Shown: piece by piece, positions 23,545 to 33,582 of the stretch
Layout of the letters: each line of letters opens with the position of its first letter
Position numbering within the stretch: position 1 is the first letter of the stretch
Source: Parastagonospora avenae f. sp. tritici 18332-5
Taxonomy: Eukaryota; Ascomycota; Dothideomycetes; Pleosporales; Phaeosphaeriaceae
Assembly: GCA_022559985.1 (NCBI GenBank)
Contig: JAFJTR010000038.1
Coordinates: 186,001 to 250,000 of the forward strand
DNA length: 64,000 nucleotides
Direction: 5' to 3'
Notes under the pieces: model-generated
Told to the model about the DNA's origin: nothing
Databases searched by the model: none
Seen by the model: only the letters and a program-made list of their open reading frames with translations
Translations under genes and position numbers: made by a program

Positions 23545-26500
23545 TCAATCGACAGTCCCCCACTGCGCCCCTTCAATCGCCGGCCGATCCAACCTCAACC
23601 GCGCATGCAGTTTCGCACTCTCATCCGCCTGCCTTACCACCTCCGCCTGCCTCTTGACATTCCGCTCATACACCTCCTCCTTCTCCTTCAACAACCGCCT
23701 CTCCACGCCCGCGCGGTGCTCCAGCTCCGCTTTCCTATTCTCCATCGCGCGGCTCTCGGCCGCTGCGTCCCGCTCTTTTAGCGCTAATCGCCGGGTTGAT
23801 GCATCGTGCTCCTGCTCCATGAGCAGGTTGTGCCACGCGACCTTCTCGCCGCGCTTCATGCGCTCTGCGTCGTGAACGCGGCGCAGCGCAGCGTCGTGGG
23901 ATGCTTGTTCGAGGGCCTGGGCGTGGTCGTGAGCGGCGGACTGTGTCGATAGGGCGAGGTCCTGAGCTTCTTTCTTGCGGCGGATGGCGTCGCGGTGGGA
24001 GGTTTCTTCTAGACTGCGGATATGTTCGTGGCGCTCTTTCTCATGCCGGATGGCGAGGTCGTGTTCTTTTTGGAGGTCGACGAGGCGCTGGATGGAGGGC
24101 GGGATTCCCTGTGCGTTGGGGGGCTGCAGGGCAGTTTCCGAGTAGAAGCGGGGGATGCAGGCTTTGTCGCGGAGGAGGTCGGTGAGGTCTTGCTTGATTT
24201 GGACGCGGCTGGGGGAAGGGATCAGGTCGACGTAGCTGAGGGGGGAGTACCATAGGCCGTTGGAGTCGCGGTACATGTGCTTGTCGTCGTTGATGTTTTC
24301 CCATATCTCGGTTTCTAGGAGTGCTTCGAGGATGTCTAGGGCGCTGTAGGCGTTGTCCAGAGCGAGTATGATTGCTGATTTCTCGTTGCGGACTTTGAAG
24401 AGCGGGTCTGCGCCATTGTCGAGGAATAGTCTGATCAGTTGTCGAAGTTTCGATCTTTGACTTGCGATAGTTACATGTCCATTCAGACAAAGCTCACTCA
24501 AGGCGTTTCTGCCTTGGTGAAGACGCGATGGGAAGTTCGGATTGTGTCCATGCTTCACCAAGAGGGCAGCGACGTCAAGCCGCAAGCACCTCGCTGCTTC
24601 ATGAAGACTACCATCGTTTTTGAGCGCATGAGGAGCTAGTGCTTCTACAGTAGAGTTATTCGAGCCACCACTAGCGTAGAATAGCGCTGAGCGATTAAAC
24701 TTGTCCCGCACAGAGGCATCCGCCCCCGCATCCAGTAGGCCTTGGACGATGTTACTCCGCCCGTTCCGAGCAGCTAGTGAAATGGGCGACATTTCCGACG
24801 TCGGCGAGAGACTAGTCTTAGAAGCCCCGGCATTTACGAGTGCCGTAATGACCGAATCCGAGATGCGCTTCTGTTCTTGGTTCAGCGCCCACAGAAGCGC
24901 AGACACCGTCTCCTCGCCCACAGTGGCGTCTATAATGTCTCTGGCGGATACGTCGGGATTGCAGCCATGATCGAGAAGGACTTTGACTAGCGCCTCGCAT
25001 CGAGGATAGGACCGCATAGCCATGATCAGGACAGGCAGCTTGGAACTGACCGAAGAACCCCTTTCGAGATCATCAGATGAGCACCCGTGTGCAAAACATG
25101 ACTTGACTGCTATTACAAGTGATTCTTCTTGCATTTTAGAACGAATTAATGCTGGAATGACAACACCAAAAGTAGGTTTATGAAGCATAAGCTTTTCGAA
25201 GACAGTGTGATCATGCTTTTGGGCCGCAAAGACAAAGCATGCACCGTCCGCTACGTTGACGTTGGCATGGTGTTGAAGCAATAAGTCCACCAGTGATTCG
25301 CGCTCACTGTCATATGATGGCTTCGATAGAGCAACACGCAAGGCTGAATCGACTGTTGACTGCTCCACTCGGAGAGGCAGTAGCATATGTGCCAATCTAC
25401 GTGTATCGCTATCGCTTTCGCCTCCTGGTGGGGAATTGGCGAACAGACTTCGGAACGCCTTCGTTGCACTAGATTGAGACGGCCGATGCTTCCCACTGAG
25501 AAGGAGTTGCGTTAGCGATGTGTTTCTTGCTGCTACTGTAATTGTCAAAGCTTCGCCATCATTGTGACTCACAGAAGCGCCCTTTTCAACGAGCATTTTA
25601 GTACTTGTGGTATTTTGATTGACAACGGCGTGTCGAGACTCGGCTGCGAGCGCTTCGTCAAGTGTCTCCTGGCCCACTCCCATCCTCAGGAGGACATCAA
25701 GAATCGGTGCCTTTCGTGCGGGATCTTCCAGTGCAATGGTATATTCAAAAGCTGAGCTTAGGAGCCTGATGTTGGCTGTGATGAGCTGCTTGATAATGTC
25801 GATGTTCTCGGGCCCACCACTGATGGCAATTTGTAGAGCTCGTAATGCTGACTTCTCGTCAATACCATAGGCCAGCAACAGGTCTATGATATCTGCCGTG
25901 CGGCCATGTGTGTTACCGTTCGAGTCAAAGGCTAGAGCGAGGGCCGCGGAGGCTGAGGTTGACGTGGGCTTCGAATTACACAGCAAGCGCAGCAGAGACA
26001 AATCGACCTGTGACACAGCCAACTGCAGTACTTTCCCGGTATCATGGTTGACATCAGCTCCCCGTCGAACGAGCTCGGTGATCAAAGCTGGGTCCCTGGT
26101 GGGCGACGTGTCCGCAACTGCGTCGACCAGAGCCTGGTCGACTTCAGGGCCTCGTGCACCATGCTCGAGTAACAGTCGCGACGTTGCAAATCGCTCAGTC
26201 GCCGAGTGACCAGTTCGTAGTAGCGTGAAGGCTTTTGACAGAATCTCTGGCGATGGACGTGTATTGAGTAGCATTTGCAAACTCTTCGTATCTTTTCTTG
26301 CTGTAGCAGCGAGCAGAGGACTTCGATTGCTTGACGCTACAGGTGCACCGGCACTAAGCAGGAACTCCATCAAAGGAGTATCGCCATCCTCGACTGCTCG
26401 TGTAAGCCAGTATTCGAGCGATGGCCCTGTTGCACCCTTTTGTATGAGCGAACGGATAACATGAAGACGATCCGAAGCTAACGTGTTTGTGGACAACTCG

Positions 26501-27657
26501 GCTAGCGATGCTGAAGCCTGTTGCGGCGAGATAGGGGTCTTAAGGATAGCATCAACCAGTGTCCAATTCGAGTTGGAGACGGCCAACCTTAGGCATTCAG
26601 CGTCCTTCGCCGCAGTCGGCACTTCATAGCTCAGCATCATCAAGACACCCGCCGTATCATTCTTCCTTGTCCTACAGACTAGAAGGTCAGCTAAGCCGAT
26701 GCTGTTGGGGTGTAGTCCACAGCAAAGGAGGACCTGGAGAAATTGAAGTTGTGCCTCGCAGGTCGGAAGACGCATGGTGGTATCGAGCAGGCGCTGCAAG
26801 GTCGACTGAGTCAAGGGAATTGAACCCGACACAAGTGCAAGCGTCAGCTTGTAGTCTTGCTTGCCAATAGCCATATTGAGGGCACTGCAAGAGTCAAAAT
26901 TTGGGTCAGCCCCATAAGCTATCAGGAGCGACACAGTCGGTTCAGAGTTTTGTTGGACTGCAGCCGGCAGGCAGGATGATATGATCTTGCTCTGTAGTGC
27001 TTTCGGTGCTCGTAGCAGAGTCCGAACATAGTTCTGGTCGTTGGTCCGCACTGCGTTCGCCAAGGCAGTGGGAAACTTGTTCAGGTCGCCACCATGTCGG
27101 AGTAACTCTTGGATACATTCTTGGTCGTTTGAGTTAAGAGCTGCCTTCAGGCCCTCATCCAACGTAGTCTGATCGGCCCCAGAACCAGCAAGCAAACTGA
27201 CGCATGTTGGCCTGCGAAGGGAGGCTGCTTGCTGTAACACGGTGCTCCTGCGGCGCAGACCGCCATTGGCCTGGTTGCTCTGTCTCCGTTTCTTCTCGGG
27301 TGTTTCGATGAAGTTCACGTTGGCTCCAAGACTGAGAAAGGCTTGGGTCAGGCCGGGGTTCATGGTGGGTCCCCGAAGGACGGCAGACAGCGCTTGGTCC
27401 AATTCTTCTTGGGTAAACTGTGGAGCATCTTGTGATTCCTTCTTATCTTTTGAGCTCCTGAAGATTCGTTTCAAAACATCCTTGTGCTCTGGGTTCTTCG
27501 CCCGTCGGTTCAGCAAAAGGGTCCGTGCTTCTGCGAGGTCGTCCTCGCTCGCTGTGACGGCCGACTCAGTCGGGGCTGGGAGACATGGCTGTCGGATGAT
27601 GTCCCGCGTGACACCAGCCTTCCGGATGAGCTCTTCCAGACTGACTTTGTGCTCCAT
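23545..27657 (-). CDS. Large ankyrin-repeat protein with C-terminal coiled coil
   Basis: One continuous frame from ATG 27657 (MEHKVSLEELIRKAGVTRD) encodes 1370 residues. The frame is open back to 27900, but the MEHKVS start fits better. Residues from about 120 to 1200 form many degenerate ankyrin-like repeats of about 33 residues. Visible units include LLLAYGIDEKSALRALQIA and the better-conserved SPISLAARNGRSNIVQGLLD, followed by AGADASVRDKFNRSALFYAS. The last 200 residues are a strongly charged Arg/Glu/Lys coiled coil (ERKRHEHIRSLEETSHRDA-type). The protein is probably a scaffold; no enzymatic domain, nuclear signal or membrane segment is evident. Large ankyrin proteins are common in Pezizomycotina and often lack known function. 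A possible GTAACT...CAG intron near 24430-24475 would break the frame, so I reject it. Confidence 0.8.
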   Translation of the reverse strand: MEHKVSLEELIRKAGVTRDIIRQPCLPAPTESAVTASEDDLAEARTLLLNRRAKNPEHKDVLKRIFRSSKDKKESQDAPQFTQEELDQALSAVLRGPTMNPGLTQAFLSLGANVNFIETPEKKRRQSNQANGGLRRRSTVLQQAASLRRPTCVSLLAGSGADQTTLDEGLKAALNSNDQECIQELLRHGGDLNKFPTALANAVRTNDQNYVRTLLRAPKALQSKIISSCLPAAVQQNSEPTVSLLIAYGADPNFDSCSALNMAIGKQDYKLTLALVSGSIPLTQSTLQRLLDTTMRLPTCEAQLQFLQVLLCCGLHPNSIGLADLLVCRTRKNDTAGVLMMLSYEVPTAAKDAECLRLAVSNSNWTLVDAILKTPISPQQASASLAELSTNTLASDRLHVIRSLIQKGATGPSLEYWLTRAVEDGDTPLMEFLLSAGAPVASSNRSPLLAATARKDTKSLQMLLNTRPSPEILSKAFTLLRTGHSATERFATSRLLLEHGARGPEVDQALVDAVADTSPTRDPALITELVRRGADVNHDTGKVLQLAVSQVDLSLLRLLCNSKPTSTSASAALALAFDSNGNTHGRTADIIDLLLAYGIDEKSALRALQIAISGGPENIDIIKQLITANIRLLSSAFEYTIALEDPARKAPILDVLLRMGVGQETLDEALAAESRHAVVNQNTTSTKMLVEKGASVSHNDGEALTITVAARNTSLTQLLLSGKHRPSQSSATKAFRSLFANSPPGGESDSDTRRLAHMLLPLRVEQSTVDSALRVALSKPSYDSERESLVDLLLQHHANVNVADGACFVFAAQKHDHTVFEKLMLHKPTFGVVIPALIRSKMQEESLVIAVKSCFAHGCSSDDLERGSSVSSKLPVLIMAMRSYPRCEALVKVLLDHGCNPDVSARDIIDATVGEETVSALLWALNQEQKRISDSVITALVNAGASKTSLSPTSEMSPISLAARNGRSNIVQGLLDAGADASVRDKFNRSALFYASGGSNNSTVEALAPHALKNDGSLHEAARCLRLDVAALLVKHGHNPNFPSRLHQGRNALSELCLNGHVTIASQRSKLRQLIRLFLDNGADPLFKVRNEKSAIILALDNAYSALDILEALLETEIWENINDDKHMYRDSNGLWYSPLSYVDLIPSPSRVQIKQDLTDLLRDKACIPRFYSETALQPPNAQGIPPSIQRLVDLQKEHDLAIRHEKERHEHIRSLEETSHRDAIRRKKEAQDLALSTQSAAHDHAQALEQASHDAALRRVHDAERMKRGEKVAWHNLLMEQEHDASTRRLALKERDAAAESRAMENRKAELEHRAGVERRLLKEKEEVYERNVKRQAEVVRQADESAKLHARLRLDRPAIEGAQWGTVD

Positions 27658-29356
27658 GGTGTCTGACAGAGTGAAGAAGAAGCATGTCAATGAAAGAGCT
27701 GACGTTCCCCACAGTGTTAAGGGAATCCGGGGCGTGGCGCAACGCGTGGTTTGGAGGCGGAGAATCAGGCCACTAGCCCAATTGGCCCAAAGCGTCTGGA
27801 CCAGAGTTGGACGACACACGTCACAGCTCCTTCTCTCCGGAAGACGGATGACGGATGACGGACGACGGACGACGCGACACTCCGAGACTTTTGACATCAA
27901 CGGCCTCGCTCGACTTACTGAGGCAAATAATTCAACAATGTTCGCGAGATGTCACTGCAGTCCCGTGATGTAGGCTGAAACTCGCATCCCCCATATGTGC
28001 CCGTACCCTGCTCCTCGCACAGACAGCCAACACGTCCTCTAACCATGGCGCACGGCTGCCAGACTCCGCTGGATGAACGATAACTCCGCTGGGATACTTC
28101 AGGCACATGCAGCGGGCTCTGGACGCGTCCACTAATGCATGCTGCGTCCTGGCGGATGAAGGCTCTGTTACGTTCGCGTTTGAGGTGCTACCGAAATGCA
28201 TGCGAGCAAGTAGCCGAGCTGTTGCGCCTCCTTCAGTAACGCCGCAAAAGCATCTCCTGCCTGCGCCGCAATAGTGCCTAAGGCTCACTCACTGAGGCGG
28301 TAGATGCGATTGTTTCATCGCGCTTACATTATTCAAGCGTAGATTCTTGCGGGTCCCGTCCATGGCGTTTCAGCGCGCGCATCAGTTTCTGCAGGTACAG
28401 CCGTTTCTCGTTTCATAGGCGAGGCCCTGAAGTCCTTCCACATCTGGAACCCTCACACAAGAACGAATTTCACTTACCGCGCGAGTCAAGCTTGGAAGCA
28501 TGTAGTGTTGGGTATACCGCGCGTGTATGTCTTTGGTCCCTCAACCTCGAATCAGCACCGTGTAACACAAACTGCCTCCAAGTATCGCCGTCAGCTGTCA
28601 GCTGTCGCAGCCACCAAGATTGCAGTTGCGATTCAAGAGACAGATGGCGTCGCATGACTCTCTGCTCTCTCTGCCCTGCAAGATCCCACAGGATTGGTAC
28701 CAGGAGATCTTCCTACATCAACATGGATAATGTGGGACAGTAGCGCCCGTGCAACCCTGCGAGAACGGTTACTAGCACGTCTCACCAGCGATGTTTATCC
28801 CAAAGGTTTCAACCGAAAAACCACCGTTCACTGAACACACTCTAGATGACACCCTTGCAGCACCCAAGCTATCAGTCACATCCTTCAACACGGGAACTAC
28901 TGTTGTCAGCTGTGGGCAGTCTTGGGAGCCAACGGCTGTACTACCTTGCGAAACCGATACTCGCTTGTTTGAAATGTCCAAGGATGCATCCTTTGACGTT
29001 GGTAGGGCAGTCTATTTTCATGTGCATGGCGAAAACGGTTGCATGCTTAGCACCCGCGATTAAGTATATATGGTGGCGCCCACTTCACCTCAACCAGACT
29101 CATCCACACCAGCTCTTCCAGTGTTTCCTACTACCAGCCTTAGGGTTTTCGCATTTGCATCTTTCATTCTTCATTCGCTTCTTGGGCTCTGGTAGCTCTT
29201 CGTTCGTTCACCCACCTTCACTCTCACCTGTACTGTGTACAACGCTAGTATTTATTTCGCACATTGAAAAAATCCTCAACAACCAAAATTAATACTCAAC
29301 TACAACCCTCAACCCTCAGCCCTCGACTCAAACTATCACCACCAAACCCAGCCAAC
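27658..29356. other. Divergent intergenic region, about 1.7 kb
   Basis: Between the minus-strand ankyrin gene and the plus-strand DUF3455 gene. It contains a short direct-repeat patch, gatgacggatgacggacgac, near 27846-27866. A TATATA motif lies at 29065-29070, about 290 bp before the next ATG. A CT-rich leader and the CAACATG start context follow. No supported gene. Confidence 0.5.
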
Positions 29357-30240
29357 ATGCGCGTCTCCAACATCCTCGCAGCCCTTGCGCTCGCTCCCGC
29401 CGTCCTCTCCATGCCGTCTCACTTGTACCGCCGCTGCGACAACGGGACTGGTACAGAGAACGGCACCGCTGAGCCTCCAGTCGCTGCTCTCCCTGACTGC
29501 GATATCGCAGGCCTCAAGCAGCCAGAGAGCGTCCTCCAGCCCCCTACCGCCAACATGAAGCTCATGATGGTCGCTCTCGGTCAAGGCACCCAGAACTACA
29601 CCTGCGGCGCCAACCTCACTGCACCACCCTCTGCCATCGGCGCCGTCGCCACTCTCTTCGACGCCTCCTGCGACCTAGTCAGCGCACCCCAGATCACCAC
29701 CAAGCAGCTGGGCAGCATCGAAGAAGACGCAAAGTCTATCGGCGCGCACTTTTTCGTTGACAACACCACCCCCGACTTCGACATCCTCGGCCTCGGCAAC
29801 ACGCGCGCAAAGAAGACGGAGGAGTGCGCCGCCCCCAATCCCGCCAGCGACGTCAAGTGGCTGCGTCTGACCGCGCAAGCCGACGGCTCCACCTCCTCCG
29901 TCAAGGAAATCTACCGCCTCAACACCGTCGGCGGCCTGGCGCCTACGTCTTGCGAGGGCAAGGCGCAGGGCGACATCGTCACCGTCGAGTACGAGGCCCA
30001 GTACTGGATCTACGCGTAAGTCGATCTCAGGTTAGTCAAGCTCGGAATATATGTGTGTTGCTGTTCAACAAGAAACTGACATGTTGGAACAGGTCGCCAC
30101 AGAACTCGACGATGAACAAGCCCAAATCGCCTAGCGCGCCTCAACAACAGCAAGTCAGCGCATCTGCGCGACTTGCGCCTGCTGGTTCATTAGTCCTGTC
30201 TGCCCTGGTTTCGCTGTGTGTGTACTTACACGGCTTTTGA
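29357..30240 (+). CDS. Secreted DUF3455 protein with hydrophobic C-terminal tail
   Basis: A 268-residue protein in two exons (29357-30015 and 30093-30240). A signal peptide (MRVSNILAALALAPAVLSMP) is followed by the DUF3455 fold, whose function is unknown; such proteins are often misannotated as malate dehydrogenase. Visible family traits are the LKQPESVLQPPTANMKLMMV opening, VALGQGTQNYTC and the conserved VKWLRLTAQ region, and WIYA at the end of the domain. Several N-glycosylation sequons (NGT, NYT, NLT, NTT) support secretion. The 77-nt intron (GTAAGT, CTGAC branch) splices on a tail that is Ser/Pro/Gln-rich then hydrophobic (LVLSALVSLCVYLHGF). This looks like a GPI-attachment signal or membrane anchor. 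Reading through the intron gives a soluble version ending shortly after WIYA, so alternative splicing could switch anchored and free forms. Confidence 0.85.
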
Positions 30241-30699
30241 AGTGTACATACGCTGCGAGTTCGGATGATGGCACCCAGAGTGAGTGGGGGTGTGCTATCT
30301 GAATGCTCTGCGGTCCTCCCTTTCTCTTCTTCCCCATATTCCCCTTGTTGGCTTTCTTTTCTTTATATGTACTTGTACAAGTAGTTTTTTTTTCTTTAGT
30401 GTAGTGGGAGGAGGAGAGGATTTCTTTACGTGGTTCCGCTTCATAGAAGACGGACTAAAACGGCTGAATACCGGTAGCTAGAATGCCTGATGGCGTGCAA
30501 TGATACAATGGTATTATGAACGCTTCCTGTGCTGGACACTGTGCTTGTGTGTGTCGTGCACGCGAGAGTTGGAACGATTGATTAGCATTATATGTACAAC
30601 AAGCTACGAAAGGTCTGTCTGGCAGATAATTGACATGTGACATGTCGCACAATATACATTACATGTCCCACCTCCATCTCCTCCTCCTTCTTCCCCACC
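30241..30699. other. Convergent 3' flank region
   Basis: Lies between two convergent genes. T-rich stretches near 30350-30400 (a run of T around 30386-30394) could serve as 3'-end processing context for the DUF3455 gene. No gene seen. Confidence 0.5.
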
Positions 30700-31288
30700 T
30701 CAATCCTCCGCCGTCCCCAAACAGAAATAGCTCCTCACCCCATCATCCCACTGCTTCCCCACCGCCCTCAAATCCTTCACCCCCGGCCACCCCACGCTGA
30801 ACGTATCACTCCCATCGCTCAACACGCGGTCGCAAAATGCGTTCCTGTTTTCATTAGCACATTATCCTATCTTCGAGATACTTCCTCCTGGAGTAGGGGC
30901 GTACGTGAAGAAGGTACAATCAAACCCCTTATCCGGCCCGATGGACGACGCTGTGCCGTCGAGTTGGACGCATGCCGAGGGCGCGGAGGAGGCGGGGAAG
31001 AGAAGGTGCACGCAGGAGCCGGCGAAGTTTGCGAGGGTGCAGATGTAGACCTGGGTTTGTTAGTTGGTGAAAGATGGATTGATGGAGGAGGGGCGGGGGG
31101 CGTACGCCGGCGAGGGGGGCTGGGAGGCTGGCTATTGGCGATGGCGTTGGTGTAGCGATGGTGAGGGTGAGGGTTGATGAGGCGGCGGTAGTGGTGGTTG
31201 TGTTGGTGAGTTCCTGGGTACATGTGGTTGTTGGGTATGGGGCGGCGGAGATGGATGGGAGGAAGAAGAGGAGAGTGAGGAAATGCAT
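30700..31288 (-). CDS. Small secreted cysteine-containing protein (effector-like)
   Basis: Three exons (31288-31106, 31050-30905, 30844-30700) total 158 codons. The 157-residue product starts MHFLTLLFFLPSISAAPYP, a clear signal peptide, followed by a Thr/Pro-rich linker (about residues 25-60). The mature part holds seven Cys, including VYICTLANFAGSCVHLLF, SACVQLDG, DCTFF and FCDRVL, and ends RSYFCLGTAED. Both introns have GTACGC donors, CTAAC or CTAAT branches and keep frame. Size and Cys content fit a small secreted protein or effector candidate, but I recognise no family. There is no chitin-binding LysM, hydrophobin or CFEM pattern. No membrane anchor. Confidence 0.75.
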
Positions 31289-32067
31289 GGTATGTAAGAT
31301 GTACTTGGGAAAGGTATATTGAATAGAAGTAGTATATCTTCAAAGCCTGTGGTCGACCGTGCAGGAATTGATATACATGAACTGCTGCCCCAAGCTTACT
31401 CTTTATACACCTCACGGCCAAAGCGCAATGCTCCTATCTCAAGCACAGATGGAAGGGATTGCCCAGTTTGTCCTGAGTATATTGCGTTGTGAGGCGCGTA
31501 GCAACAACAACAACACGGGATGTTCGGCTCAATGTGCGGATGGTTGGGTTGCAGGTGGCACAACCGCAACGGCCGCCTGCAGCACACGACCTTGCCGCGT
31601 GTAGGGTTCGCGCGCTGACAGGTGTCGTGTGTTCGGAGTCACTGAACATTCGTTACTTCTGCGGTGCTCTAGTCACATGCATTGCAACCCCAGTCGTAGC
31701 GTTGAGCTCGAAGCTTGCTCTTGAATTGCTCAAGAGGTGTCAAGTTGTGACCTGTTGATAAAATCTGTCCAATCGCCGACTTCACTAGTAGCTCTGCGCT
31801 TCTAAATTAGGTCTGTTTGTTGTTGGTCACACTCGATTGCGGCGCGGTATCAATCTAGTTTGGTCGATATGCGGGGCGCTGATGATGTGACGAGATGTTA
31901 CCGATTGGGATTGCCCCTTGCTGGGAGCTTGGTCTATCAGAACACGAAGGTTGGTGTAAGGTACATAGAGACGCGAGGGTATCATGCGTACGCCTAGGAA
32001 ACCAAATAAACAAGTAGAAAAGCTCTAACTGCTGGGACAAAGTCTTTCTCTATTGCGCCAGCTACTG
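31289..32067. other. Intergenic, nothing recognised
   Basis: 5' flank of the secreted-protein gene and 3' flank of the TMEM115-like gene. Short frames on both strands (31359-31604, 31489-31758) have no supporting feature. Confidence 0.5.
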
Positions 32068-33218
32068 TTATGATGTTTGCTTTGCAGGTGCATCTGCTTC
32101 TGGTTCATAGGATGTCTCTCCAAGTATGGAGGGGCCGGAAGTAGCGGGCGCAGTTGGAGCAGCAGTCGCTGGTCCTCGTGCTGCTGCTGCGTGCAGCCTT
32201 TGGTCGAGCGCTTTCAGTGCCAAAGCTCGCCGCCTCTCTGCCTCCGCGCGTGTGGCTCCTCCTCTGCCCCCACGGCTATTCGGATTCATGATGCTTGGAA
32301 GGCCTCCCTCCGCACGAGCACTTGCTTGTTCATTGCCAGCATCGATGTCCTGCTCAGAGAAGGGTGTGCACACTCCAAGCGCTACAATGGCGTTGAAGAT
32401 TCCATCTGTGACGGCTGCGAGTGGGGTATAGATGGGCTCCGGGAAGAAGTGCGCGAATGCGAAGGTATCTGAAGCGTCTCCCCTGGTCACAGATCCGTCA
32501 CCGGTAGCGGAGGAGACGAGCGATGGGCTGATGCGGAAGAAGCGCAGGTAGACCCAAGCGGTCATGAATCCAAAGTATGCGAGGAACATGGCGGTTTCGG
32601 TGCCCAGGACTATGCCCGATATCGTGTTGGCGAGGAGGAATATGGCAGGGAAGTGCTTCACGCGCATGCGAACAAGGCCTTTGGCGATGGCAACGGTGTG
32701 TTCAGGCACGAGCTGCTTGAAGGAGACGAGGAAGCCGGCCTGGATGGCAATGCCGCCAGAAATAGTGGTGTGGCTGTGAAGTATCAGTACTGCATGTCTC
32801 TAGCAGAGATGTCAACGTACAGTGCAGCACCTGAACTCGTGATCAGGTAGCCCAGCATATAGAGGAGGAAGCTCAGAATGTTCGGGATCATAGCCACGAA
32901 CATGATGAACTTGGTGAACTCCTGCGAGCCCCATGCCCGCTCCAGATAGCGTCCGCCATAGAAGATGGTGAGTCCCGTGGTGATCAGACCGAGGAGATTC
33001 TGCTCGACTACGGTTGCGAGTGCAAATACCCAGGGATATATGACAGATCTGCCTGGAACGATGGTGAGGTAGGGCACACCATTGCCGACGCCTATGAGCG
33101 TCTTTTCCGATTTCTCTACCCAGTCCGAGTTCGGCCTCAGCGCAAAGTTGAGCAGTGTGAATACGACCAGGCCGGCGAGCAAGCTCCGAGTCAGTGGGGG
33201 GAGATTTATGCGAGCCAT
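32068..33218 (-). CDS. TMEM115-like rhomboid-fold Golgi membrane protein (DUF1751)
   Basis: A 367-residue polytopic membrane protein in two exons (33218-32821 and 32773-32068; 368 codons). The family (TMEM115/DUF1751) is a rhomboid-related, proteolytically inactive group that localises to the Golgi and has been linked to retrograde transport in animals. Visible segments include an N-terminal hydrophobic helix (LLAGLVVFTLLNFAL) and the conserved block YPWVFALATVVEQNLLGL. FYGGRYLERAWGSQEFTKFI is strongly diagnostic, and several more hydrophobic helices follow. The last 100 residues are a cytosolic Ala/Arg/Pro-rich disordered tail. The 47-nt intron has a GTACGT donor and ends in TTCACAG. No rhomboid Ser-His catalytic pair is evident. 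It is divergently oriented to the LisH-WD40 gene with 364 bp between starts. Confidence 0.88.
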
Positions 33219-33582
33219 GGCACAGGCGATTTCGTGGAAAATGCGGGAGTGCCAGGGAGAAGTGCGCGGCGCTGATATCTCTGCGGGAGGGTGGCCTTAT
33301 GCTGGTCGCAAATCGCAGTCGCTCGGCTTCGGTGCGTTGAGCTTGTGGAGCTTGAAGCTGTTTGCGGAGTGAAAGCAGCCAAGCGCAGACGTTATGTGAT
33401 TGGCCATGGGTTGATCGACAGTACCGGATGCTAGCGTTCTTGACTCCAGGCCAGAGCCAAAGCAGCAGCCTTGACAGTCTCCTTCGACTTCAAGCTTCCC
33501 GACGACGTGCAGATACGCGCCGAAACCTCGAACCCGCACTTTTATACATCACATTGCATCACCGGCCGTCTCTGATTATGTC
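33219..33582. promoter_or_regulatory. Shared divergent promoter region
   Basis: The 364 bp between the divergent TMEM115-like and LisH-WD40 start codons must carry both promoters. No TATA box is obvious. No coding feature is seen. Confidence 0.4.

Noticed and set aside
24430..24475. Possible GTAACT...CAG intron inside the ankyrin gene
   Set aside because: Removing it (44 nt) would break the reading frame, whereas the unspliced frame is continuous.
27658..27900. 81-residue N-terminal extension of the ankyrin protein
   Set aside because: It lies upstream of a better ATG (MEHKVSLEE) and has a random, Arg/Cys/Thr-rich composition.
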